Below, piece after piece: positions 28,062 to 36,216 of a DNA stretch of 64,000 nucleotides. Positions within the stretch are counted from its first letter, which is position 1; every line of letters starts with the position of its first letter. The DNA comes from CAZQQU01 sp964595625 (lineage in GTDB: Bacteria; Bacteroidota; Bacteroidia; Flavobacteriales; Flavobacteriaceae). Below the pieces are notes generated by a model. It made no database searches and was not told where the DNA came from. It saw only the letters and a program-made list of their open reading frames with translations. Both the position numbers and the translations under genes were made by a program. The stretch spans positions 1 to 64,000 of the forward strand of contig CAZQQU010000010.1 of assembly GCA_964595625.1 (NCBI GenBank). The letters run 5' to 3'.

Positions 28062-28298
28062 TTATTTTAATAATCCTTTTGATTTTGCTTTTTTAAGAGT
28101 AGCAGCCAAACCAATTTTGTTGATCGTTCTGATTGCTTTCGCAGAAACACGAAGGGTAACCCATCGGTCTTCTTCAGCGATATAAAAGCGTTTTTTAACC
28201 AAATTTACATTAAATTTTCTTTTGGTTTTATTGATAGCGTGCGAAACGTTGTTTCCCACCATAGCTTTTTTACCGGTAATCTCACAAACTCTTGCCAT
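28062..28298 (-). CDS. rpmB: 50S ribosomal protein L28
   Basis: The 78-residue product begins MARVCEITGKKAMVGNNVSHA and continues with the L28 core KTKRKFNVNLVKKRFYIAEEDRWVTLRVSAKAIRTINKIG. It is the first gene of the rpmB-rpmG-DUF4295 operon. An excellent promoter lies 26-56 bases upstream. Confidence 0.98.
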   Translation of the reverse strand: MARVCEITGKKAMVGNNVSHAINKTKRKFNVNLVKKRFYIAEEDRWVTLRVSAKAIRTINKIGLAATLKKAKSKGLLK

Positions 28299-28323
28299 TT
28301 TGATAGTATTTTTTAAGAGTGTG

Positions 28324-28354
28324 CAAATGTAAGTATTTTAATTATCTGTACAAA
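28324..28354 (-). promoter_or_regulatory. promoter of the rpmB operon
   Basis: On the minus strand TTTG (28351-28354) and TACATTTG (28324-28331) are separated by 19 bases, a perfect Bacteroidota promoter, with the rpmB start 26 bases downstream. Confidence 0.75.
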
Positions 28355-28363
28355 AAATAAACT

Positions 28364-29614
28364 TTAGTTTTTTAAAATTTCTTTTCGGAGCAGTTCTAAG
28401 GCTTTGCTTGAGGCTCTATGAATCACCGAGCTACGCTCGTTACCGAAGTTGAATTTTTCGGCGTAAGCCCCCGAAGGTGAGGCGATTCCAATATAAACGG
28501 TACCGACTTCCGCCGGAGAATCACCGGGTAGCGGGCCGGCATTGCCGGTGGTGGCTACTGCATAATCACTGTCGTATAATTCCCGAGCCCGTTGTGCCAT
28601 AGCGATAGCTACTGGACTGCTGACCACCGAATGCTGCTCAATGAGTTGGGGATCTATGCCTAAAATTTTGACTTTGCTGGGGGTCGCGTAGGTGACATAG
28701 CCCCCGTTGTAAAATCGAGAAGCCCCGGGATTTTTGGTAAGCATCCGAGAGATAAGTCCTCCGGTACAGCTTTCTGCCAAGCTCAAAGTTTGTTTTTTTT
28801 GAACCAAAAGTTGGGCAAGAACCTCTTCGAGAGAATCCGCTTGGTCCTCACCAATTAATACCGAACCCAACAGGGGTTTGAGTTGTTGAATGTAACGGTT
28901 AATTTCTGCGTGTAGTGCCGATTCGTCGGTACCTTGGGAAGACAGTCGGAGACGTACTCCCCCTAACTGAGGAAGGTAGGCTAGTCGAATTGAAGGAGGC
29001 AACTGGTTTTCCCAATCGACAATTTTATCCGCCAGCACACTTTCGCCCATCCCTACAGTGAGCAGGGTTTTATGGACGATAAAATTGCGGGATAGCTTCT
29101 TTTTGAGTGCCGGTATCACTTCTTGTAGCAGTAATTTTTTCATTTCATAAGGCACACCCGGTAGCGATATAATGTGCTTATCGTGTTGTTGCCACCACAT
29201 ACCCGGAGCTGTTCCAGCGGGATTGGGAAGTAGTGTGGCTTGTGCCGGTACCATAGCTTGATCGGTGTGTAGGCTCGTTGAAGGGGGGTGTTGGTGGTAT
29301 TTTTTAAAGAGTTGTTGAATATGAGCCGCTACTTCTGGGCTATACACCAAGGTGTCTCCCAAGTACTCACAAAGGGCCTGTTTAGTAATATCGTCTCGTG
29401 TAGGACCTAAACCACCGGTGATTATAATAATATCCACTTGTTTCCAAGCTTGATCCAGTGCTTGGTGAATGGCTTGGGTTTGATCGGGTAAAGAGGTAAT
29501 CTGCCGAACAGCCACGCCGATATTATTGAGTTGGGTAGCGATATACGAGGAATTGGTATCGACTACTTGTCCGATAAGAATTTCGTCTCCGATGGTGATG
29601 ATGTCGGCGGTCAT
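28364..29614 (-). CDS. cinA: CinA-like protein, MoCF domain plus nicotinamide-nucleotide amidase domain
   Basis: The N-terminal half (about 1-170) is the molybdopterin-binding/COG1058 domain: ADIITIGDEILIGQVVDTNSSYIA, then IIITGGLGPTRDDITKQAL. COG1058 domains hydrolyse ADP-ribose or NAD-related pyrophosphates. The C-terminal half (about 255-416) is the PncC amidase: LSLAESCTGGLISRMLTKNPGAS and YAVATTGNAGPLPGDSPAEVGTVYIG. PncC deamidates NMN to nicotinate mononucleotide. The full-length protein (416 residues) has both activities in pyridine-nucleotide salvage. It starts seven bases after the end of the FAH-family gene and is probably cotranscribed with it. Confidence 0.95.
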   Translation of the reverse strand: MTADIITIGDEILIGQVVDTNSSYIATQLNNIGVAVRQITSLPDQTQAIHQALDQAWKQVDIIIITGGLGPTRDDITKQALCEYLGDTLVYSPEVAAHIQQLFKKYHQHPPSTSLHTDQAMVPAQATLLPNPAGTAPGMWWQQHDKHIISLPGVPYEMKKLLLQEVIPALKKKLSRNFIVHKTLLTVGMGESVLADKIVDWENQLPPSIRLAYLPQLGGVRLRLSSQGTDESALHAEINRYIQQLKPLLGSVLIGEDQADSLEEVLAQLLVQKKQTLSLAESCTGGLISRMLTKNPGASRFYNGGYVTYATPSKVKILGIDPQLIEQHSVVSSPVAIAMAQRARELYDSDYAVATTGNAGPLPGDSPAEVGTVYIGIASPSGAYAEKFNFGNERSSVIHRASSKALELLRKEILKN

Positions 29615-29620
29615 AAGGAA

Positions 29621-30232
29621 TTATTTAACAACGATTGAAAACATGGGATGTCCTTCTAAATATCCGGTTAAAGTATCGTTGGCTACCACTTTACCCACTC
29701 CAGCCGGGGTACCTGTAAAGATAATATCGCCAATTTTTAAGGTAAAAAATTGGGAGATATAACTGATCAATGCATCGATATTCCACAGCATCTCGGCGGT
29801 GTTACCTTGCTGAACTCGGGTTCCGTTTTTGTCGAGGTAAAACTCCAATTGATCCACAGGAGGCAGTTGGTTTTTGGGTATAAAATGACCAATCACTGCC
29901 GAACCGTCAAATCCTTTGGCTTTTTCCCAGGGAAGGCCTTTTTGTTTAAGTTGGTCTTGTAGATCGCGGGCAGTGAAGTCAATGCCCAGGCCAATCTCGC
30001 TGTAATACGAAGAAGCAAACCGGGGGCTGATGTGTTTACCGAGTTTGTTGATTCTCACCAATACTTCTACTTCGTAGTGTATTTGGTCCGAAAAATCAGG
30101 TATAAAAAAAGGTTGCTTTTTGAGTAGAACAGCCGTATCGGGTTTTAGAAAGAGGACGGGTTCTTCCGGATGTTGGTTTTGTAATTCGTCGATATGTGCT
30201 TTATAGTTTCGACCGACACAAATGATTTTCAT
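29621..30232 (-). CDS. fumarylacetoacetate hydrolase (FAH) family protein
   Basis: The ATG at 30232 gives MKIICVGRNYKAHIDELQNQ, the standard first strand of the family. An in-frame extension of 37 codons reaches into a GC-rich element and was rejected. The 203 residues form the FAH C-terminal beta domain: PVLFLKPDTAVL, IHYEVEVLVRINK with the E-x-E metal ligands, GIDFTARDLQDQLKQKGLPWEKAKGFDGSAV with Asp and Lys, and LKIGDIIFTGTPAGVG. Metal-dependent acylpyruvase, oxaloacetate decarboxylase or hydratase activities are known in the family. The substrate here is open. Confidence 0.9.
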   Translation of the reverse strand: MKIICVGRNYKAHIDELQNQHPEEPVLFLKPDTAVLLKKQPFFIPDFSDQIHYEVEVLVRINKLGKHISPRFASSYYSEIGLGIDFTARDLQDQLKQKGLPWEKAKGFDGSAVIGHFIPKNQLPPVDQLEFYLDKNGTRVQQGNTAEMLWNIDALISYISQFFTLKIGDIIFTGTPAGVGKVVANDTLTGYLEGHPMFSIVVK

Positions 30233-30244
30233 AGTACTAACTTT

Positions 30245-30370
30245 GAGTAAGTTTGTGTGAGGGATAGAGGCAGTTGTTTGAGCTCTACCGATACGCTTCA
30301 GCGGATTGGTAAGCGAGCGCCGAAAGCCCGACCGCGGCGGCACCTATAGAATAGAGGCGGCCGGGGGCAC
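30245..30370. repeat. GC-rich intergenic element, probable dispersed flavobacterial repeat
   Basis: This stretch between the FAH-family gene and the exonuclease gene is far more GC-rich than its surroundings. It carries nested hairpins on the minus strand: GGGG-TGTG-CCCC (about 30366-30355) and a CCTCTAT...ATAGG stem inside CCGCC...GGCGG. The core on the minus strand (GCGGTCGGGCTTTCGGC) resembles, from memory, a repeated 3'-flanking element seen in many Flavobacteriia. This was not verified. It sits just after the exonuclease stop on the minus strand and may contribute to termination. Confidence 0.4.
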
Positions 30371-30379
30371 ACCCCACCC

Positions 30380-31162
30380 TTAATCGGTTAATTTATTATT
30401 GAGTTTTCTCAATTTGATACGTGTCAACACTTTTTTGGTGTATAACGGAAAATCGGCATTTTGAATCCAGCCGTAGTAGCCGGGGTCTTTTTCGAGGATC
30501 TCTTCTACCTTGGAAAATTTGTATTTACCAAAGGTAAAAACCTCGTTACCTTCTTTGTCATAGCCAATAAATCCGGCAAAATCAGCAAAGCGTTTTTGGG
30601 TACTAAAATCGGCTAAAAACTTGATGTTGTTTTGTAACACATCTGAGTAACGGTCTAATTGTGAAAGCAGCACTTCGTAGGTAGCAAGGGTATCGGCTTC
30701 TGCACTATGAGCCTGGGTGAGCTCCTTATTGCAATAAAACTTATAGGCTGCCTCGAGGGTACGTTTCTCCATTTTGTGGAAAATGGTTTGTACATCCACA
30801 AAAAGCGTGTTTTTAAAGTCAAAATCCACTTCGGCGCGCATCATTTCTTCGGCCAGGATAGGAATATCAAAGCGGTTGGAATTAAAGCCACCCAAGTCGG
30901 CATCTTTGATCAGGTTATAAATGGCAGGAGCTATTTCTTTAAAAGTAGGTTGGTCGGCCACCATCTCGTTGGTTATTCCGTGTATGTCACTGGCGTCTTT
31001 GGGGATTGGCATTTCGGGATTGACCCGCCACGTATGGGTTTCTTTATGCTGGTTGGGATGCAGTTTAAGCACCGAAATTTCGACAATCCGGTCGGTGGCC
31101 AGGTGGGTGCCGGTGGTTTCTAGGTCAAAAAAACAAATGGGTTTTACTAATTCCAGATTCAT
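30380..31162 (-). CDS. DnaQ-like 3'-5' exonuclease (DEDDh)
   Basis: From the ATG at 31162 (preferred to one seven codons upstream) the 260-residue protein starts with the ExoI motif KPICFFDLETTGTHLATDRIVEIS. It contains Exo II in DLGGFNSNRFDIPIL and Exo III in AHSAEADTLATYEVL (H-x4-D). The C-terminal 60 residues (FTFGKYKFSKVEEIL, then GYYGWIQNADFPLYTKKVL) form the small accessory domain found in exonuclease X-like proteins. It removes nucleotides from 3' ends in repair or proofreading and is cytoplasmic. It is 52 bases downstream of ctlX. Confidence 0.92.
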   Translation of the reverse strand: MNLELVKPICFFDLETTGTHLATDRIVEISVLKLHPNQHKETHTWRVNPEMPIPKDASDIHGITNEMVADQPTFKEIAPAIYNLIKDADLGGFNSNRFDIPILAEEMMRAEVDFDFKNTLFVDVQTIFHKMEKRTLEAAYKFYCNKELTQAHSAEADTLATYEVLLSQLDRYSDVLQNNIKFLADFSTQKRFADFAGFIGYDKEGNEVFTFGKYKFSKVEEILEKDPGYYGWIQNADFPLYTKKVLTRIKLRKLNNKLTD

Positions 31163-31214
31163 AGTACAAGCTTGGGTTTTCAAAGGTATTATTTATACAA
31201 CCGCCACGGAAATT

Positions 31215-32150
31215 TTATTGTAAAAAAACCTCAGCTAGCATACATCGGGCACTGCCTCCTCCTAGGGTTTCGATTACGGTGAGGTCACTGCTCAATGGGG
31301 TGGTGTATTTTTTTAAAGTAGCCAGTTGTTGCGGACTTAAAGAGTTTAATGCTGCTTCCGACAGTATGGTAAACGATTGGCCTTCTTGATTTTCTACTTC
31401 CAACATATTACCGGCAAAACGGCTGACTTGTTCTTCGGTGATGGCTATGATTTCTTTACCGTCTTGTTCCAAGTGTTGTACCACATTTTTACGTTCCTTT
31501 TTGTCGTCGATGCTATCCAGACAAATCACAGCAAAGCGACTACCCACACACATCATCACATTGGTATGATAGATAGGTAGGCGTTGGTTATTAACGGTTT
31601 GGAAAGCAGTAAAAATAACCGGTGTATATTCAAAATCTTCACAAAATTCGATTACCAACTCCTCGTCCGCTCGAGGCGAAAGAGCACAATAGGCTTTGCG
31701 GTTGACTCGATCGAGAACCAAGCTTCCGGTTCCTTCCAAAAAAAGGCCTTCATCCTCCGCTTCGGAATAGTCGACAATATGTTTGATTTCAAAACCGTTG
31801 TCTTCTACTAGCTCCAATACTTCTTCGCGTCTTTCCCGGCGTCGGTTTTCGGCAAACATGGGGTAGAGCGCCACATCGTTGTTTTCGTGAAAAGAAATCC
31901 AGTTGTTGGGAAATACCGAGTCGGGGGTATCCAGGCTGCCGTCATCATCAAAAATGATAACGCGAATACCTGCTTGTCGCAGTTTGGCCACCAAACCATC
32001 AAATTCTTGTTGGGCAAGTTGGTTGACATCCACAGCGGGTTGGTTTTGAAATTGGGTTTGGTAATAATTATTGACCGCCGTTTGTTCGTTGAGCCGGAAG
32101 GTAGCTGGACGAACCATTAAGAGGGTATGGGTGGTTTGTTTTGTTTTCAT
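31215..32150 (-). CDS. ctlX: citrulline utilization hydrolase CtlX (guanidino-group-modifying enzyme family)
   Basis: The 311-residue protein is a member of the amidinotransferase/arginine-deiminase beta-alpha propeller superfamily. The start is HTLLMVRPATFRLNEQTAVNNYYQ. IFDDDGSLDTPDSVFPNNWISFH holds the Asp cluster, followed by LEGTGSLVLD. The catalytic His is in PIYHTNVMMCVG and the catalytic Cys in GGGSARCMLAE near the C-terminus. In Bacteroidota the gene is called ctlX from its link with citrulline use. It is on the same strand as, and 37 bases downstream of, a second member of the superfamily (32188-33102), with gltA next. Confidence 0.9.
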   Translation of the reverse strand: MKTKQTTHTLLMVRPATFRLNEQTAVNNYYQTQFQNQPAVDVNQLAQQEFDGLVAKLRQAGIRVIIFDDDGSLDTPDSVFPNNWISFHENNDVALYPMFAENRRRERREEVLELVEDNGFEIKHIVDYSEAEDEGLFLEGTGSLVLDRVNRKAYCALSPRADEELVIEFCEDFEYTPVIFTAFQTVNNQRLPIYHTNVMMCVGSRFAVICLDSIDDKKERKNVVQHLEQDGKEIIAITEEQVSRFAGNMLEVENQEGQSFTILSEAALNSLSPQQLATLKKYTTPLSSDLTVIETLGGGSARCMLAEVFLQ

Positions 32151-32187
32151 AGTAATTTTATTTAGGGTGTGCTCCCCGAATTATCTA

Positions 32188-33102
32188 TTAATCTCTTTGA
32201 AGGGGTAGGGTACTACACCGTAGTAAACCCTCTTGTTTGGCGATTTCGGCGTAGGGTACTTCCTCTACCGTAAATCCTTTCTCTCGGAGCCAAAGATTGA
32301 GTCGGGTAAAGTTTCTTTCAGAAATTACTACCTCGGGGGAGATAGAAAAAACATTGCAAAACATATGGTACATTTCTTCTCGAGTGGTATGAAATAAATT
32401 TTCTTTACCAAAGAGTTTTACCAGGTACATATAATCGGCTTCTTCTCGGAAACCTTGTTTGTAGATAATCCCTTTGTCCGTTCCCACGGGTTGGAAACAA
32501 CAGTCGAGGTGCAAGGCATTATCGCGGGGTTCTATTTTGGACTTCACCAAGTCAAATTCTTTTACTTTTTTGTGGGGAAACATTTGTTTGATGTAATCTA
32601 CTCCCAACATATTGGTACGGGCCGTGATGTAGTCTTTATAGTCACTTCCTTTGTAGGTACCAATAAAAATATAGTCGTTCCACAAAATAACATCGCCCCC
32701 TTCGATATGGGCTTCTTCCGGGGGGCGGATAACTTTGTTGGGGTCCACTTGGTCAATAATGTAGCGAATGGCTTCTAATTCTCTTTCCCGATCCGGAAGT
32801 ATGTTGGCTTTAACGAAAACATCATCGATGACAAAAGCGATATCTCGAGCAAAAATTTGGTTATAATCTTCGATGATTTGAGGTCGAAAAACCTCTACAT
32901 CGTATTTTTTTAAAACTTGTGCTACGGCCTCCATCTCGGGTATCATATCTTCGTTTTTGGGATAGGTACCCGCCAAGATATGTTCCAAAGATTTGGGGTC
33001 ATAAGCCTCTTCGGCCGTTGGAGTGGGACCGTTGCTTTGTGCGGTTCCCAACACCACCGATCGTAATCGGGAGGTTTCGTTTTTAATGTTGAGTTGTATC
33101 AT
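32188..33102 (-). CDS. dimethylarginine dimethylaminohydrolase/arginine deiminase-family hydrolase
   Basis: The ATG at 33102 (MIQLNIKNETSRLRSVVLG) is preferred over an upstream in-frame start. The 304-residue protein has the superfamily landmarks: YDPKSLEHI substrate loop, IFARDIAFVIDDVFV, HIEGGDVILWNDYIFIG (Glu and Asp), NALHLDCCFQPVG (His) and the catalytic Cys in GLLRCSTLPLQRD at the C-terminus. It hydrolyses a guanidino compound, releasing ammonia or an amine. Whether arginine, methylarginine or another substrate is used is not clear. It is separated from gltA by a hairpin. Confidence 0.88.
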   Translation of the reverse strand: MIQLNIKNETSRLRSVVLGTAQSNGPTPTAEEAYDPKSLEHILAGTYPKNEDMIPEMEAVAQVLKKYDVEVFRPQIIEDYNQIFARDIAFVIDDVFVKANILPDRERELEAIRYIIDQVDPNKVIRPPEEAHIEGGDVILWNDYIFIGTYKGSDYKDYITARTNMLGVDYIKQMFPHKKVKEFDLVKSKIEPRDNALHLDCCFQPVGTDKGIIYKQGFREEADYMYLVKLFGKENLFHTTREEMYHMFCNVFSISPEVVISERNFTRLNLWLREKGFTVEEVPYAEIAKQEGLLRCSTLPLQRD

Positions 33103-33162
33103 GCTATTGCTTTTAAAACCACTTCGTGTAACCCACAATGAGAGGATTCTATGTATAACAAA

Positions 33163-33189
33163 ACTCCATTAGGTAAAACCTGATGGAGT
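33163..33189 (-). terminator. hairpin after gltA
   Basis: ACTCCAT and ATGGAGT pair, with an inner AGG/CCT, leaving a short loop. On the minus strand TTTTGTT follows. It lies 25 bases after the gltA stop. Confidence 0.5.
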
Positions 33190-33213
33190 AGTCTGTCTAT
33201 ATGAAAACCCGCT

Positions 33214-34497
33214 TTATCGTTGGTCGATGGGAACAAAAGCGCGTACTTGTTGACCCATATACACTTGTCGGGGTCTTCCGATCGGTTCTTTATTAAGACG
33301 CATTTCTCTCCATTGGGCAATCCAACCGGGTAGTCTTCCGAGCGCAAACATCACCGTAAACATATCGGTAGGGATTTCGAGGGCTCGGTAAATGATACCC
33401 GAGTAGAAATCGACGTTAGGATATAAGTTTCTGGATTTGAAATATTCATCTTCTAGAGCCGCTTTTTCAAGTCCTTTGGCTATATCTAATACCGGATCTT
33501 CAATACCTAAAGCACTCAATACTTCATCGGCTGCTTTTTTAATGATTTTTGCTCTGGGGTCAAAGTTTTTATAGACGCGGTGTCCAAAGCCCATCAATCG
33601 GAACGGATCGTTGCGGTCTTTGGCTTTGGCTAAGTATTTCTCGGTATCACCACCATCGGCACGGATGGCTTCTAACATTTCAATAACCGCTTGGTTAGCT
33701 CCTCCGTGGAGAGGTCCCCACAAGGCCGCTATACCTGCAGAAAGCGAAGCAAACAATCCGGTGTGAGCAGAACCCACAATTCGTACGGTAGAGGTAGAGC
33801 AATTTTGCTCGTGATCGGCATGTAAAATTAACAATTTGTCGATGGCATCAATCACCACCGGGTTGGCTACGTATTCTTCATTGGGTTTGTGAAACATCAT
33901 TTTGTGGATGTTGTGTACATAGCCTAGTGAGGTATCGCCGTAGTTAAGCGGTAAGCTCACTTTCTTACGCATGGTCCAAGCAACCAAGACCGGGAATTTG
34001 GCCAAAATTTTGACAATAGCCCGATACATTTCTTCCTCAGAATCGACATTCACCGCCGAAGGATTAAAAGCAATTAAGGCATTGGTTAAAGACGTCAATA
34101 CACCCATAGGATGAGCAGATTTCGGGAAACCGTCCAAAATCTTCTTCATATCTTCATCCACTATAGATTGGCCTTTGATATCCTTATGAAATTTAGCGAG
34201 TTGTTCGGCATTGGGAAGTTCACCAAAAATGAGTAGGTAACAAACTTCTAAGAAAGTAGCTCGTTCTGCCAATTCTTCGATAGGGTAGCCCCGATAGCGA
34301 AGAATGCCTTTTTCTCCGTCTAAAAAAGTGATGGTGCTTTCACAAGAACCGGTGTTTTTATAACCGGGGTCTAACGTAATCACCCCCGCTTCGTTACGAA
34401 GATTTTTAATATCAATGGCGGTTTCGTTTTCGGTGCCTTCAATGATTGGAAGTTCGTATTTTTTTCCGTCTATTTCTAAGGTTGCAATTCGTGACAT
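33214..34497 (-). CDS. gltA: citrate synthase (type I/II, hexameric bacterial type)
   Basis: The enzyme condenses acetyl-CoA with oxaloacetate at the start of the TCA cycle. The 427-residue length and the N-terminal beta domain (ATLEIDGKKYELPIIEGTENE) match the long bacterial type. Active-site residues are visible: the His of HADHEQNCSTSTVR, the His of GFGHRVYKNFDPRAK, and the Asp in VDFYSGIIYRALEIPTDMFT. A candidate promoter lies upstream on the minus strand (TTTG, 21 bases, TACCTTCG, one mismatch). It heads the gltA-DDAH-ctlX group. Confidence 0.97.
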   Translation of the reverse strand: MSRIATLEIDGKKYELPIIEGTENETAIDIKNLRNEAGVITLDPGYKNTGSCESTITFLDGEKGILRYRGYPIEELAERATFLEVCYLLIFGELPNAEQLAKFHKDIKGQSIVDEDMKKILDGFPKSAHPMGVLTSLTNALIAFNPSAVNVDSEEEMYRAIVKILAKFPVLVAWTMRKKVSLPLNYGDTSLGYVHNIHKMMFHKPNEEYVANPVVIDAIDKLLILHADHEQNCSTSTVRIVGSAHTGLFASLSAGIAALWGPLHGGANQAVIEMLEAIRADGGDTEKYLAKAKDRNDPFRLMGFGHRVYKNFDPRAKIIKKAADEVLSALGIEDPVLDIAKGLEKAALEDEYFKSRNLYPNVDFYSGIIYRALEIPTDMFTVMFALGRLPGWIAQWREMRLNKEPIGRPRQVYMGQQVRAFVPIDQR

Positions 34498-34691
34498 ATA
34501 TTATAGGATGTGTAATTTTTTTTGAAGCTCGTGCGAAGGTACAAAATATTACAGTAAAAGTGCAAATTAGAAATTTTAAAGTTTTTGTAAAAAAAAAATT
34601 AAAACAATTTGAATTTTTTGACCGTATTTTTTTTAAATCAATGGGAATAAGAACTAAAAAATGGAATAGTTTTGTAAAAAAAATAGTAGTT

Positions 34692-36152
34692 ATGAAAAGA
34701 ATTGGACTTTTGTTTTTATGTTTAGTTGTTTATAATCAGTTAGTTGCTCAATATACCACCCCGGGTACCGGAGTCGATTGGACTTTAGACGATATCGCGG
34801 CGGCCAGTCCGACTACGCTTACCTTATCGGGAGATACCTACACCTTACACGAAGACTTAATTATCGCTTCCCCCGATATAGTACGTATTGACACTAATTT
34901 GACTTGGTTGATTGAAGCCGATTTACGCATCACCGTTTTCGGGTCGTTTTTAGTAACGGGTGAGGCCGTGACTATTCGAGCGGCCGATAGCGAACAACCG
35001 TTTGACGGTTTTCGTTTTGAAGAATTTTCAGAAATTTTGATTCAAAATACCCTATTAGAATACGGGGGCGGATTGCAAGTTTTGACTGAAAATTTTACTT
35101 TGGATAACAGCACGGTGCGTTACCAGCACTCGGGCACAGCCACCGGAGGTGCTATCGCACTTTCACGCGGTATGCCGGTGCTTACCAACAATACTATTAG
35201 TTTTAATGACAATCCGGCGATCAGTTCGGCAGCCAATGCCAGTGTATCACCCCTTATATCTGGTAATCATATCGAAGCCAATAACCAAACAAACAACAAC
35301 CGACCACAAATCAATTTGGGGCCTACTCGAGCTAGCGATACCTTAAGAATTATTAACAACACGCTAATCGGAGATCGGGATTTGATGATGGCCGGAGGTA
35401 TAGCCTTAGCCAATTTGGTAGGGGGGACTATACTGGCTCAAATAGAAGGCAATACGATTCGTGATAATCGCTACGGAATCACCATTGTTGGTCCGACCCA
35501 ACACGTTATTATTAGCCATAACATCATTGAAGATAACGACACTCAAGGTGATCCCATGTTGGGAGGTAGTGGTATTAATTTAAATGCTCCTACGGGCGGT
35601 CAAGAGGTGTGGGTGTACGAAAATCAAATTCGTCGAAATCTATGGGGAATCACAATACAAGGACCGGTGGATGCTAATTTGGGTGATGATGCCAACAATC
35701 CCGGTGGGAATGTTTTTGCCGACAATGGAAATAACGGTGAAGTCTTTGCTATGTACAACAACGGTCCAGAAATCATTCCGGCCCAACACAACTGTTGGAT
35801 TGAAGGTGTAGAGATTACTCTCGAAGAGGCCGAGGAAGTTATTTTTCACAAGGTAGACGACCCATCTTTGGGCGAGGTGATTTTTGATCCGGTGTGTCAG
35901 TTTGTTGCCGTAGACGAATTCGATTTTGACAGCTTTGTTTTGTATCCAAATCCGACGCAAGACGCAGTTTGGTTTGACAACAGTTTTGGTTTTGAAAAAC
36001 TTCGCATACGCGATTTGAGCGGAAAAACGGTTTACGAAAGTTTGTTGATTCCCGGAACCAATAAGATTGAGTTTATATTGCCTTCCGGATTGTATTTCAC
36101 CGAATTTACAATTTCAGGAAAATCGGTTGTCAGAAAATTAGTGGTAAAATAA
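34692..36152 (+). CDS. T9SS-exported right-handed beta-helix protein
   Basis: The ATG at 34692 begins a clean signal peptide (MKRIGLLFLCLVVYNQLVAQ). The in-frame upstream ORF is AT-rich non-coding sequence. A TAGTTTTG -7 element lies 17 bases upstream. Residues about 90-390 repeat short strand-turn units with Asn ladders (ISFNDNPAISS, IEGNTIRDNRYGITIVGP, VIISHNIIEDNDTQ, VYENQIRRNLWGITIQGP), the pattern of parallel beta-helices such as NosD/pectate-lyase-like proteins. Residues about 410-486 are a T9SS type A domain (FVLYPNPTQDAVWF, then LRIRDLSGKTVYES, PSGLYFTEF, ending KLVVK). It is exported to the cell surface. No lyase catalytic triad was identified. Confidence 0.88.
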   Translation: MKRIGLLFLCLVVYNQLVAQYTTPGTGVDWTLDDIAAASPTTLTLSGDTYTLHEDLIIASPDIVRIDTNLTWLIEADLRITVFGSFLVTGEAVTIRAADSEQPFDGFRFEEFSEILIQNTLLEYGGGLQVLTENFTLDNSTVRYQHSGTATGGAIALSRGMPVLTNNTISFNDNPAISSAANASVSPLISGNHIEANNQTNNNRPQINLGPTRASDTLRIINNTLIGDRDLMMAGGIALANLVGGTILAQIEGNTIRDNRYGITIVGPTQHVIISHNIIEDNDTQGDPMLGGSGINLNAPTGGQEVWVYENQIRRNLWGITIQGPVDANLGDDANNPGGNVFADNGNNGEVFAMYNNGPEIIPAQHNCWIEGVEITLEEAEEVIFHKVDDPSLGEVIFDPVCQFVAVDEFDFDSFVLYPNPTQDAVWFDNSFGFEKLRIRDLSGKTVYESLLIPGTNKIEFILPSGLYFTEFTISGKSVVRKLVVK

Positions 36153-36216
36153 ACCGAATTCATTTTCTGTCGAAAATCATTTTTAAGCACCCTGTGATGC
36201 TTTACTTTTGCATGCT

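Noticed and set aside
30233..30343. N-terminal extension of the FAH-family protein
   Set aside because: It reads into the GC-rich element, has no homology pattern, and the family starts at MKIICVGRN.
34446..34691. N-terminal extension of the beta-helix protein
   Set aside because: The extension overlaps gltA and AT-rich promoter sequence; the ATG at 34692 starts a perfect signal peptide.
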